A stretch of DNA of 37,549 nt from JADFNO01 sp965369945 (GCA_965369945.1 CBDUST010000006.1:1-37549); one strand, 5' to 3'. Counted from the first letter of the stretch, positions 17,087 through 25,043 are shown. A program made the numbers and translations. Notes: generated by a model from the letters alone, not told the origin.

Positions 17087-17198
17087 GGCGCGATAGTGTA
17101 GCCTGCTGACGCTTTCCACAGATTCCCGTCGGTTGGCCGATGACAGGTGCGTCGTGAGTATGTACGTTATCTGTTAGGTTTACACGGGAGGACGAGCT

Positions 17199-19013
17199 AT
17201 GGCTGTCGGATCATCGATCGAGTGGACCGAAGCGACGTGGAATCCCGTGACCGGCTGCACCCGTGTCTCGATGGGGTGCGATCACTGCCTCGCTCCTGAT
17301 ACGCCCATTCTGATGGCCGACATGACGTGGCGTCCCATCGCCAGAATTGAATCGGGCGATCAAGTTGTCGCGTTCACCGAAGAGCCCGCCGTGGGGCAGA
17401 ACCGCACGTACGAGATTGCAACGGTTGTTGCTGCGTGGGTGACGGAGCAGCCGGCCGTCGAGATTACGGTCGGTAACAGAGTGATAGTGGCGAGTGAGGG
17501 TCATCGGTTTCTCGCACATGCGCGTCCCAACTGGCGGCGCGCCGTTGACCTACGTTTGCAAACTCGACTGGTTGATATCGGCGCACCCTCATTGCCATCC
17601 AGTGTCGACGACCCGACATACCTGGCTGGCTACGCCGCGGGAGCAATATGCGGTGACGGCACATTCCGCTGGCAGCCGGGTTGGCGGTCAGATAAGAAGG
17701 GGTTTCCGCAGTCTTACTGTCGAGTGGCTGTCCTTTCCGAAGACCAACCCATCTTGGACCGAATCGTCGCAGCATATGATGCGCACGGCATCACGCATCC
17801 CTCGATAAGGAAGTTCAACGGGGGTTACGCCGGGCGATCAATGATCGCCTTGGAGACGCGCGCTCTTGGTTCTCTCAAGGCCATCGCCTCGACAGTGGTT
17901 CCTGAGCGGAAAAACTTGAGATGGAGGGCTGGTTGGCTCGCTGGCCTGTTCGACACCGATGGTTGCTATTCCGGCAAGAACCTGAGATGGGCTCAGCGCA
18001 AGGATCCGGCGGTATTAGATCGGGTTGCGGCGTACACATCCGAGCTCGGATTCCAAGTCAAGATTGAACGTCACCGTAGTGGCGGATGCCCGACAGCGAT
18101 CCTCCGCGGCACACTTGAGGACCGCATTGGCCTCCTCGCAAGTATTTGTCCCGCGCTTGAGCGCAAGTGCAGAGACTTCGTCGGCCGGCGGTTCCCAGGA
18201 AAGACCGCCACAGCCGTAGACGGCATCCGCCGGATAGGTAGGCAGCGTCTCGTCGACATCCAGACAACCTCCGGAACATTCATCGCTGCCGGGATCGCGT
18301 CCCACAACTGTTACGCCGCGCGGATGTCTTATCGCCTGGAGGTCATGGGCAGCGCCGAGTACACAGGCGTGACGTCGGTCAACCGCCGAGGCGAGCGCCA
18401 CTTCAACGGCGTGATGAAGTGTCACGAGGATCGGCTGTCGATCCCTCATCAATGGCGTAAACCACGTTTGGTTTTCGTCAACTCGATGAGCGACCTATTC
18501 CACAAGGATGTTCCGCTGCCGTTCATCAAGCGCGTGTTTGGTGTGATGAACGAGTGTTCGCAGCACACGTTCCAGATTCTGACCAAGCGGCCGGAGATCG
18601 CTGCTGCCTATGCGCCGAAGTTGAATTGGACGGACAACATCTGGATGGGAACGAGCGTTGAGAACCTGCTTACAACCCATCGAATCAAAGATCTCGTGCG
18701 CATCAAGGCGACGGTACGCTTCCTTTCCTTGGAACCGCTGCTCTGTTCGCTACCACGTCTACGGTTGAGCGGGATCCATTGGGTCATCGTGGGCGGCGAA
18801 TCGGGGCCAGGCGCACGGCCAATGGAGAAGGAGTGGGTCACACAGATACGCGAACGATGTATCGCGCAGAGCATGCCGTTCTTCTTCAAACAGTGGGGTG
18901 GAACAAACAAGAAGGCGACGGGTCGCGTGTTGGACCGACGCACGTGGGATGAGATGCCGGAATCATGGGGATCAGATGAACGAACGCGATACCAACGACC
19001 AGTACTGGCGTGA
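17199..19013 (+). CDS. Gp37/Gp68-family three-Cys-motif protein, intein-containing
   Basis: The 604-residue precursor is a Gp37/Gp68 (DUF5131) protein split by an intein. Removing residues 30-370 leaves 263 residues that read through without a gap: IEWTEATWNPVTGC, then C20-x6-C27-x2-C, followed by YAARMSYRL. Further family blocks follow: VNSMSDLFHKDVP, FQILTKRPE, MGTSVEN, SLEPLL, VIVGGESGPGARP and FFFKQWGG. The three cysteines suggest a metal or Fe-S site related to radical SAM proteins, which is inference; the biochemical role is not established. GGGAGG lies seven bases before the ATG. The gene overlaps the start of the TcmP partner by 38 bases, the usual arrangement for this family. The pair is found on phages and mobile DNA and sporadically on chromosomes. 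Confidence 0.9.
   Translation: MAVGSSIEWTEATWNPVTGCTRVSMGCDHCLAPDTPILMADMTWRPIARIESGDQVVAFTEEPAVGQNRTYEIATVVAAWVTEQPAVEITVGNRVIVASEGHRFLAHARPNWRRAVDLRLQTRLVDIGAPSLPSSVDDPTYLAGYAAGAICGDGTFRWQPGWRSDKKGFPQSYCRVAVLSEDQPILDRIVAAYDAHGITHPSIRKFNGGYAGRSMIALETRALGSLKAIASTVVPERKNLRWRAGWLAGLFDTDGCYSGKNLRWAQRKDPAVLDRVAAYTSELGFQVKIERHRSGGCPTAILRGTLEDRIGLLASICPALERKCRDFVGRRFPGKTATAVDGIRRIGRQRLVDIQTTSGTFIAAGIASHNCYAARMSYRLEVMGSAEYTGVTSVNRRGERHFNGVMKCHEDRLSIPHQWRKPRLVFVNSMSDLFHKDVPLPFIKRVFGVMNECSQHTFQILTKRPEIAAAYAPKLNWTDNIWMGTSVENLLTTHRIKDLVRIKATVRFLSLEPLLCSLPRLRLSGIHWVIVGGESGPGARPMEKEWVTQIRERCIAQSMPFFFKQWGGTNKKATGRVLDRRTWDEMPESWGSDERTRYQRPVLA
17286..18308 (+). mobile_element. intein with LAGLIDADG homing endonuclease (341 residues)
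   Basis: This is an in-frame protein intron inside the Gp37/Gp68 protein. It starts with Cys30 in CLAPDTPIL (block A), has a block B histidine at about 102 in VASEGHRFL, and ends with the block F/G segment IASHN followed by Cys371 as first residue of the C-extein. Cys1, the terminal His-Asn and the +1 Cys are the residues needed for splicing. Two LAGLIDADG motifs, LAGYAAGAICGDG (142-154) and WLAGLFDTDG (246-255), show an inserted homing endonuclease; each keeps its acidic residue, so it may be active. The insertion point is directly before the third Cys of the host C-x6-C-x2-C motif. Confidence 0.92.
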
Positions 19014-20076
19014 ATACAATAACCTCCAGCACATCAAACATGGATTGCTCAAGCGCTACCTAGGCGGCTGGTACGCCATTCTGTCGAAATACCATGGCAA
19101 GGTAGTATACCTCGAGACCCATGCAGGTTGCGGTAGGCACAAGGGTGGGCAAGCCGGCTCGCCGATTGTGGCACTCGAAACGCTCCTGACCCACCATCAA
19201 AGAAAGCGCATTCTCGAATCCTCGGAGGTATTCTTTCTGCTCGCTGAGAACCGGGAAGAAAACGTCCTAAAGCTTAGAGAAGAGATCGAGAAGCTTGGGC
19301 CTCTTCCGCCACAGATCACCGTCAAAATTGCCCATGAGGATTTTGAGAAGGTTCTCGACAAGCTGATCAAGACCATTGAGGAACCAGGGTTTCAACTTGC
19401 GCCTGCATTCATTTTTGTTGATCCTTACAGCTACCGACTTCCAGTAGAAAAACTGGCGCGCCTGCTCGCACAAGGGCAGTGCGACATGGTCATCAGCTTC
19501 ATGTGGCGCTATGTGAATCTCGCGCTGCACAATCCGACGGGACACGAAAACTATCTTGACGCGCTGTTCGGACCGAGTGGGTGGAATGATCTGGTTAATA
19601 TTGGCGAGTCAGGTCGACGTTGCGAGGAGGCTATTTCGCGTATCGTTCACAAACTCAACGCATCACAATTTTTCTCGATGAAGATGCTCGACAAGACCGG
19701 CACGATCAAGTACGTGCTGCTCCATGTAGCGAATCAGCAGAAGGCACGAGAATTGATGAAAGAATCTGCTTGGGCTCTCGCTCCCGAAGGAACTTTCGAG
19801 GTACGGCAAAGCGATGATCCAAATCAGAACTACTTGATAACACCTATCCCTGATCTGCAACCCTTGACTCGAATGGTGTGGCGCAAGTACCGTGGTAGAA
19901 CAGTTAAAGTGCACGACACCTATCCCTTGATACATGGCTCGATCTATCTGAAGAAGCACTACCACCACCTTCTCCGCCAATGGCGAAAAGACGGCTCGTG
20001 CGTATTCACCGACTATCCGGGCCGTTTCGGGTTTGAGAAGAACCCAACTGTCGAGTTTAGGAATGCACCTATTTAG
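18976..20076 (+). CDS. tcmP: three-Cys-motif partner protein TcmP
   Basis: This 366-residue protein matches the family known as partner of the three-Cys-motif protein. It opens with a charged region (NLQHIKHGLLKRYLGGW), followed by VVYLETHAGCGRHKGGQAGSP, which looks like the glycine-rich SAM-binding loop of a Rossmann methyltransferase, and IFVDPYSYRLP, which resembles a DPPY-type catalytic loop. The C-terminal half, with conserved aromatic and basic residues, is not recognised. The ATG at 18976 lies within the last 38 bases of the Gp37/Gp68 gene, so the two are translated together. It ends three bases from the stop of the convergent DAHP synthase gene with no terminator between. Methyltransferase activity is inference only; the family has no settled function that I know of. 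Confidence 0.85.
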   Translation: MNERDTNDQYWREYNNLQHIKHGLLKRYLGGWYAILSKYHGKVVYLETHAGCGRHKGGQAGSPIVALETLLTHHQRKRILESSEVFFLLAENREENVLKLREEIEKLGPLPPQITVKIAHEDFEKVLDKLIKTIEEPGFQLAPAFIFVDPYSYRLPVEKLARLLAQGQCDMVISFMWRYVNLALHNPTGHENYLDALFGPSGWNDLVNIGESGRRCEEAISRIVHKLNASQFFSMKMLDKTGTIKYVLLHVANQQKARELMKESAWALAPEGTFEVRQSDDPNQNYLITPIPDLQPLTRMVWRKYRGRTVKVHDTYPLIHGSIYLKKHYHHLLRQWRKDGSCVFTDYPGRFGFEKNPTVEFRNAPI

Positions 20077-20079
20077 GTT

Positions 20080-21429
20080 CTACCCGCTGTTCATCCGACT
20101 CACGCGGCGCGCGATTAGTAACGCCAACTCCAGCGCTTGCTCGTAATTCAAACGCGGATCGACTTGCGACTTATACGCGCGGGAGAGGTCGGCTTCGGCG
20201 AGTCCGCGCGCGCCGCCGACACATTCTGTCACGTCTTCGCCGGTCAGTTCGATATGCACACCACCCAAGTACGTCCCGGCGTTGTGGTGAATCTCGAACG
20301 CTTGCTCGATCTCAGCGAGGATGTGATCGAAGTTGCGGGTCTTGATGCCGTTGGCGGTGCGCTGGGTGTTGCCGTGCATGGGATCGCAGCAATACAGCAC
20401 GGTCTTGCCGGTTTCCTTGACCGCCTCGATCAGCGGCGGCAAACCTTTAGCGATCTCTTGAGCGCCAAAACGGTGAATCAACGTCAACCGCCCCGGCTCA
20501 TCATCAGGATGAAGCTCATCAAGCAGGCGCAGCAGAATCTCGCGCGTCATGGTCGGGCCGATCTTGACGGCGATGGGATTGGCGATCCCACGGAAGAACT
20601 CGACATGCGCGCCGTCCGGATCAGCGGTCCGCATCCCGATCCACGGAAAGTGCGTCGCGAGGTTATACCAACCGGTGCGGCGCGGAACCTGTCGTGTTTG
20701 AGCCTGTTCATACAACAGGTGCAGACCTTCGTGACTGGTGAAGAAATCAACGCGGTTGATCTCGCCGATGCTCGTTCCGGCCAACGACTCCATGAAGCGA
20801 AGTGAATCGCCGATCGATTCGACGATGCGCTGATACTCAGCAGCACGGGGTGAATGCTCGACGAAGGCGAGGTCCCAATACTCCGGGTGGTGGAGGTCCG
20901 CGAACCCGCCGTCGATCAAGCTGCGAATGAAGTTGAGCGTCAGGGCGGAACGCTCATAAGCGCGCAACATCAACTCAGGGTTTGGTGTGCGATCAGCTTC
21001 AGTGAAGGGTAAGCGGTTGATCAAATCACCGCGGTAACTTGGCAGCGTCGTTCCATCGCGCGTCTCGGTGTCTTCAGAGCGCGGTTTGGCGTATTGGCCG
21101 GCAAACCGACCGACGCGGATGATGCGCTTGCGCGTTCCGTGCACGAGCACCAAACTCATCTGCAACAAAATCTTGAGTTTGGCGGCAATGTTGGATGACT
21201 CGCACTCATCAAGACTCTCAGCGCAGTCACCACCCTGCAAAAGGAACCGTCGCCCGGCCGCAGCCTCAGCCAGTTGCGACTTCAACGTTTCGATCTCCCA
21301 AGACGTGACCAATGGCGGGAGTTTGGCGAGCCGCTGCACTGCGCAGTCCACAGCCTCTTGGCAGGGATAGCTTGGCTGCTGGACAACCTTCTTTTCACGC
21401 CAGGATTGGGGGGACCACTGCTGAGACAT
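20080..21429 (-). CDS. 3-deoxy-7-phosphoheptulonate synthase, class II
   Basis: This 449-residue enzyme condenses phosphoenolpyruvate with erythrose 4-phosphate, the first step of the shikimate pathway to aromatic amino acids. It is the plant-like class II form: the N-terminal WSPQSWREKKVVQQPSYP, GGDCAESLDEC with the metal-binding cysteine, RVGRFAGQYAKPRS, TSHEGLHLLYEQA, KIGPTM, and CDPMHGNT followed by the metal-binding region GGVHIELTGEDVTEC. Length agrees with the family (about 450-470). The start at ATG 21429 gives this standard N-terminus. The 200-base upstream region holds overlapping inverted repeats that might regulate it. No other shikimate gene is in the window. Names vary (aroF, aroG, aroH), so none is given. 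Confidence 0.95.
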   Translation of the reverse strand: MSQQWSPQSWREKKVVQQPSYPCQEAVDCAVQRLAKLPPLVTSWEIETLKSQLAEAAAGRRFLLQGGDCAESLDECESSNIAAKLKILLQMSLVLVHGTRKRIIRVGRFAGQYAKPRSEDTETRDGTTLPSYRGDLINRLPFTEADRTPNPELMLRAYERSALTLNFIRSLIDGGFADLHHPEYWDLAFVEHSPRAAEYQRIVESIGDSLRFMESLAGTSIGEINRVDFFTSHEGLHLLYEQAQTRQVPRRTGWYNLATHFPWIGMRTADPDGAHVEFFRGIANPIAVKIGPTMTREILLRLLDELHPDDEPGRLTLIHRFGAQEIAKGLPPLIEAVKETGKTVLYCCDPMHGNTQRTANGIKTRNFDHILAEIEQAFEIHHNAGTYLGGVHIELTGEDVTECVGGARGLAEADLSRAYKSQVDPRLNYEQALELALLIARRVSRMNSG

Positions 21430-21554
21430 CGCTGGGAGACCCGCCTAGACGCCCGTCACGGTCCATCGTCAGAACCGGCTGGGAAGTGGATCAGTTTAGA
21501 CAGGAATGGCCTGTGGACGGGTGGGGGGTGGATTGACGTAGATGCTTCGGGCCC

Positions 21555-21598
21555 CTGCGACGTTCGACCCGGACCTTCGTCGCAGACTCCTCAGGTCC
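21555..21598 (-). promoter_or_regulatory. mutually exclusive hairpins upstream of DAHP synthase
   Basis: CTGCGACG (21555-21562) pairs perfectly with CGTCGCAG (21578-21585). A second stem, GGACCT (21571-21576) with AGGTCC (21593-21598), uses bases in the loop and beyond the first stem, so the two hairpins interlock and compete or form a pseudoknot. They lie 125-170 bases before the start of the DAHP synthase gene on its strand. Such switching folds are used in leaders of aromatic biosynthesis genes, but I see no run of Trp, Phe or Tyr codons and no T-run terminator in this leader. The rest of 21430-21640 shows nothing else recognisable. Confidence 0.35.
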
Positions 21599-21642
21599 GG
21601 CTTCGGGGAGGAAATTCGCAGATAAATAGCCCGTCAGGGCAC

Positions 21643-21700
21643 AAAAAAACCCCGTCGCCAGAGTCCGGCACGCCCGACCGACTCTGCCAGTGCGACGGGG
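21643..21700 (-). terminator. strong intrinsic terminator, minus strand
   Basis: On the minus strand CCCCGTCG (21693-21700) pairs with CGACGGGG (21650-21657), and an inner stem CAGAGTC/GACTCTG extends it. Seven T residues follow directly (plus positions 21643-21649). It lies about 150 bases downstream of tRNA-Leu on the same strand and should end that transcript before it enters the DAHP synthase leader. The 150 bases between (21701-21850) contain no gene that I can recognise. Confidence 0.85.
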
Positions 21701-21850
21701 AACGATACAAGGTCGCAAAAAGGGCCACTAAGTAGCGATAACAACCCGACTTGGGAGGCTGTTCGCAGCGTAGGTCCAGGAGGTTGCACGGCTCAGCCGA
21801 TGAAATCGAAGTGGGGTCCGGGCCAATCAGTTTTGGCCGCTGATCCCAAG

Positions 21851-21932
21851 TGCGGGCGACAGGAGTCGAACCTGCACGGGTTGCCCCACGGGATCCTAAA
21901 TCCCGCGCGTCTACCAGTTCCGCCACGCCCGC
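21851..21932 (-). tRNA. tRNA-Leu, anticodon UAG
   Basis: The minus strand folds into a class II tRNA of 82 bases. The acceptor arm GCGGGCG pairs with CGCCCGC, followed by discriminator A. The D-arm has GGAACTGGTAGACG, typical of tRNA-Leu. The anticodon stem CGGGA/TCCCG encloses the loop TTTAGGA, so the anticodon is TAG, which reads CUA and probably other CUN codons. A long variable arm (CGTGGGGCAACCCGTG) and a T-arm with GGTTCGACTCC complete it. The 3' CCA is not encoded: CTT follows. A promoter with 17-base spacing lies just upstream and a strong terminator downstream. Confidence 0.97.
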
Positions 21933-21949
21933 GGCGAGTCAGAGATAGG

Positions 21950-21978
21950 ATTATGGACGGGTCGCGTCGCGTGGGCAA
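21950..21978 (-). promoter_or_regulatory. sigma-70 type promoter of tRNA-Leu
   Basis: On the minus strand TTGCCC (plus positions 21973-21978) and CATAAT (21950-21955) are 17 bases apart. The -10 box matches consensus at five of six positions. The start would fall about ten bases before the mature 5' end of the tRNA at 21932. Confidence 0.6.
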
Positions 21979-22008
21979 CTAGAGCTTGCGGTCCCAGGAG
22001 CGAACACC

Positions 22009-22734
22009 ATGAGTTTCAGCACTGCATCAGGAACCTGCATTATTCCAACATTGAGTCGTTTTGTGCTCTGCGCGGCCTTCCTCCCCGCCGGCTGGGGCAA
22101 GGTCATGGAGAAAGTCGAATTTTCAGGCGACGACGCACAACGCCTGATCGAACTTGGCGTGATCGATGCACCAACGCAAGCAAACATCGGCCAAAGTCGA
22201 TCTATCATTCCCGCTTCCTGGCAGGATGATACGGAGACGGGTGAGCCGGCCTCGGCCGAGGACCAGGATCCGCAGCCGGCAGCCGAGGAAGTCACGCCCG
22301 CCGCTGGATCGTCTGCGGACACAGCAGCCGGTACCTATAGGGCGAGCAAGCTCCATCACGTAACACTGATGCTTGACGCGAAGGGTTTGCCGGCGCCGAG
22401 GTGGTTGGCGCTCTTGGCCGCATGGACGGAGTTGATCGGAGGCGGGTTAATTCTCGTGGGGCTGTTCAGCCGTATCTGGGGACTTGGGCTCGCCATAACG
22501 ATGGGCACAGCCTTTTACGTTACCTCGTTGCCTGCTCTGCTGGGCGCTGGGAACCTCTTTACGGGGCTATTCAACCTGCCCATGGATGCCTTCACCGGTA
22601 TGTTTGCCCAGCTTGGCCTGTTCGTTCTGGCGTTCGGCGTGTTCCTCACCGGGGCCGGGCCGATCAGCCTGGACCGGGCCCTGTTTCGCAAGGGCGACGA
22701 CGAGGATGATGAGGATGAGGACGACGAGGTTTGA
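22009..22734 (+). CDS. DoxX-like membrane protein with acidic insert and tail
   Basis: This 241-residue protein has the four-helix DoxX layout: helix 1 at about 10-30 with the family-like FLPAGWGKVMEK, then helices at about 130-150, 155-175 and 195-215, with WLALLAAWTELIGGGLILVGLFSR as the second conserved block (positions about 130-153). DoxX proteins are inner-membrane proteins linked to redox stress, with no firm enzyme activity. Unlike usual members (about 130-160 residues), about 80 residues rich in Glu, Pro, Ala and Asp separate helix 1 from helix 2, and the protein ends in a run of Asp and Glu (DDEDDEDEDDEV). AGGAG lies eight bases before the ATG. It is divergent from tRNA-Leu. Confidence 0.75.
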   Translation: MSFSTASGTCIIPTLSRFVLCAAFLPAGWGKVMEKVEFSGDDAQRLIELGVIDAPTQANIGQSRSIIPASWQDDTETGEPASAEDQDPQPAAEEVTPAAGSSADTAAGTYRASKLHHVTLMLDAKGLPAPRWLALLAAWTELIGGGLILVGLFSRIWGLGLAITMGTAFYVTSLPALLGAGNLFTGLFNLPMDAFTGMFAQLGLFVLAFGVFLTGAGPISLDRALFRKGDDEDDEDEDDEV

Positions 22735-22828
22735 CCGGCCGGTTTGATCGTGCGATACACCGCCTGAGCACCTATGCTAGTGGTGCCGCAGCATCGCCCC
22801 ACAGTGCGCGGTTGTCGGAGCGCTGGCA

Positions 22829-23830
22829 GTGCCGCGAAAGTCGTCCCCCCCTACTGATCAATCGACCCAGCGCCTGGCGCAGCTGGGCGCCGAGTCCAGG
22901 ACCGAACGTGCGGCGAAACGGATCGCTCCCTGGGCTGTCTCGGTGGGGTTGCACGCGGGTCTGGTGGCGTTGGGCTTCTTCGTAACGTGGACCGTCGTCA
23001 ATCTGCAAGAAGACGACCAAAAGACGTTGATCATCGCTGAGTTCAATGCCCTGGCGTATCAGCCGTTGGATTCGATCAACGATGACCTTGAGCCATCCGA
23101 GGAGGCGCTCACCCAGAACCGAACTCCGATGGAGCCGTTGGAGGAGCTACTGTCGGAGCAACTGGCGGAATTGGAGGTCGATCCCTTGAGCGTGATTTCC
23201 GATGCCGTCGGCCCGTCGCCGTTGATCGAGTTCGCCCCTGATCCGTCGCAGAACGCCGCCTCATTCGTGGGGCTTCGAAGCACCAACGCCCGGCGGATCG
23301 TGTATGTGATCGACGCTTCGGGATCGATGATTCGCTCGTTGCAGATCGTGATCCAGGAATTATCGCGATCGCTGGAACAACTGGGGCCACAGCAGCGGTT
23401 CGGGCTCGTGTTCTTTCAGCGCAACGAGGCGCTGATGGTGCCGCCGACCACACGCCTCGTCGGCGCAACGCCGGATGCAAAGGTCGCCGCGCTGCGATGG
23501 ATCGATCAGAACGTCATTCCTGCGGGGCGGTCCAATCCGCTGACGGCGATCGAGAAAGCGCTGAGCTTCAAGCCGGATGTGATTTTCCTGCTTAGCGAGA
23601 ATATCACCGGCTCCGGAGAGTTCGAGATCGACAGAGATGATCTGCTGGCTCTACTGGACCAACTCAATCCCAAAGACCCCAAGACGGGCCGGCGCGGCAC
23701 ACAGATCAGTTGCGTGCAGTTTCTGTATCCCGATCCGCTCCACACGCTAGAAAGAATTGCCCAAGAGCACGGCGGCCCCAACGGGTATAAATTCCTCACA
23801 GCAGCGGAGCTTGGTCTGGCAGCACCATGA
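22829..23830 (+). CDS. membrane-anchored VWA-domain protein
   Basis: This 333-residue protein has a basic N-terminus, one membrane helix at about 34-57, a low-complexity acidic linker (about 80-135) and a von Willebrand factor A domain from about 155. The metal-binding MIDAS begins with DASGSM at 162-167, and FLLSEN occurs later in the fold. The layout (short inside part, one helix, periplasmic domain) recalls TonB/TolA-like connectors, and the gene starts an operon with TolQ and TolR homologues, so it may bind partners in the periplasm for an energised envelope machine. The start is GTG 22829; there is no better ATG near. Its stop overlaps the next start (ATGA at 23827). Confidence 0.8.
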   Translation: MPRKSSPPTDQSTQRLAQLGAESRTERAAKRIAPWAVSVGLHAGLVALGFFVTWTVVNLQEDDQKTLIIAEFNALAYQPLDSINDDLEPSEEALTQNRTPMEPLEELLSEQLAELEVDPLSVISDAVGPSPLIEFAPDPSQNAASFVGLRSTNARRIVYVIDASGSMIRSLQIVIQELSRSLEQLGPQQRFGLVFFQRNEALMVPPTTRLVGATPDAKVAALRWIDQNVIPAGRSNPLTAIEKALSFKPDVIFLLSENITGSGEFEIDRDDLLALLDQLNPKDPKTGRRGTQISCVQFLYPDPLHTLERIAQEHGGPNGYKFLTAAELGLAAP

Positions 23831-24987
23831 AGCGACAAGCACGCATCGTCTGGCTCGGAATGGCGCTGGCAGGCAGTGCCCACGCCGACAGTATCACACT
23901 CGACGCATCCTCGATTCCGCTGCGCGGCTGCACCATCCGCGCGATCCAAAACGGGCGCGTGTATTTTCTCGACCCGGCCAATCGTCAGCAGCACCGTCCG
24001 TTGGATGAGGTAGAAGCGCTGGGGTTCGAGGGACTGGAGCAACTCGATCAGGCCGAGGCATGGATCGCCGAGCGTCAATATCCCGAGGCGATCACACACT
24101 TGTTGTCCGCAGCGCTGAACGCACAGACGCCGTTGCAACGGTTGTGGGTTCATCAGCGGCTGGCGCGGGTTCATAACTACCAAGGCGAGTATGTCCAGGC
24201 AGCCGGGCACGCTGCGACTGTCTTCCTGTTGCAGGACGATCCATACTGGCAGCGGCTGAACCCCCGGGGTGAAGTGAACGAGCCGAGCTATGCCGCGGCG
24301 AAGGAGGTGATGGATCTGTTGAATAAGGCGGGCCGCAAGGTCACGTCATCGCAGCTTCAGCGGACGGTGCGCGAGATGAGCCGGCGCATCCGTCCCGTAT
24401 ACGAACGACTGTCCAAGGCCTACCAAGGCCCGCCGATTGAGCCCGGCTCCACGATCTCCGGCATTTTGAAGTCGCAGATTGGGAATCCCCCCAGCGAGTC
24501 CGCAACGCCAGCCCCGACGAATCAACCCAAGCCCGGCGTCGAACCCCCGCCGTCTCGAACCGTCAAGCCGAGCAAACCGACCCCACCCGAGCTGCCTATC
24601 CAGGTGGAGACGGATTCGGCAGATGAGATCGATCGGCTATTGGCCGCCCGGCGACCGGTTGATGCACTGGCGCTTTGCAGGCGCGCAGCAGAGGCGCCGG
24701 GCGAACGAGACCTGAGTCGTTTGCTGTATCAATATGGGCTTGCGCTGTCGGCGGTCGGTCGCGAACGGGAAGGAGCCGTCATGTTTGTGCGGTGCGCGGT
24801 ATTGTTCGGCGGTTCGAACTTCGCCGCACCGAGCCTGATCGAAACTGCATCGATCTATCAGGAGGTTTTTCGCCAACCAGGTGCGGCGCAGCGTCTATTG
24901 GAACGGGCCGTCGTAATCGGTACGGCTCGGGGACAACCGCAGGTGGTGAATCGAGCCCGCAGAGCGCTGGCCTCGCTGGACGACTGA
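23827..24987 (+). CDS. secreted repeat protein of the TolQ/ExbD operon
   Basis: This 386-residue protein has a signal peptide ending near residue 20 (GSAHA before DS). After about 30 residues resembling a small beta-domain (CTIRAIQNGRVYFLD), helical repeats follow (about 55-130 and 260-385) that look like degenerate TPR units, with a Pro- and Thr-rich spacer (about 215-255) between. It should sit in the periplasm and bind other proteins. Its start shares ATGA with the VWA gene and its stop overlaps the next small reading frame by one base (TGATG), so the operon is tightly coupled. No enzyme motif is visible. Confidence 0.75.
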   Translation: MKRQARIVWLGMALAGSAHADSITLDASSIPLRGCTIRAIQNGRVYFLDPANRQQHRPLDEVEALGFEGLEQLDQAEAWIAERQYPEAITHLLSAALNAQTPLQRLWVHQRLARVHNYQGEYVQAAGHAATVFLLQDDPYWQRLNPRGEVNEPSYAAAKEVMDLLNKAGRKVTSSQLQRTVREMSRRIRPVYERLSKAYQGPPIEPGSTISGILKSQIGNPPSESATPAPTNQPKPGVEPPPSRTVKPSKPTPPELPIQVETDSADEIDRLLAARRPVDALALCRRAAEAPGERDLSRLLYQYGLALSAVGREREGAVMFVRCAVLFGGSNFAAPSLIETASIYQEVFRQPGAAQRLLERAVVIGTARGQPQVVNRARRALASLDD

Positions 24988-25043
24988 TGATGCTAGGACC
25001 TCCGATCACCCCGTTTTACATCACGATGGAACCCGACCGTTGA
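24987..25043 (+). CDS. possible 18-codon linker ORF before tolQ
   Basis: ATGATG begins at the last base of the preceding stop codon (TGATG) and the frame ends in TGA, which overlaps the TTG start of the TolQ-like gene (TTGA at 25040-25043). The peptide would be MMLGPPITPFYITMEPDR. A double overlap of this kind allows ribosomes to pass from the upstream gene to tolQ, which itself lacks a clear ribosome binding site. It may be a functional small protein or only a coupling device. Confidence 0.4.
   Translation: MMLGPPITPFYITMEPDR

Noticed and set aside
17199..20076. A full prophage around the Gp37/Gp68 gene
   Set aside because: No integrase, capsid, terminase, tail or lysis gene is near, and both flanks are biosynthetic genes. 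Only the two-gene module and its intein look mobile.
21591..21926. Minus-strand frame of 111 codons beginning MAELVDARDLGSRG
   Set aside because: This peptide is the translation of the tRNA-Leu gene and runs on through its terminator; it is a well-known artefact.
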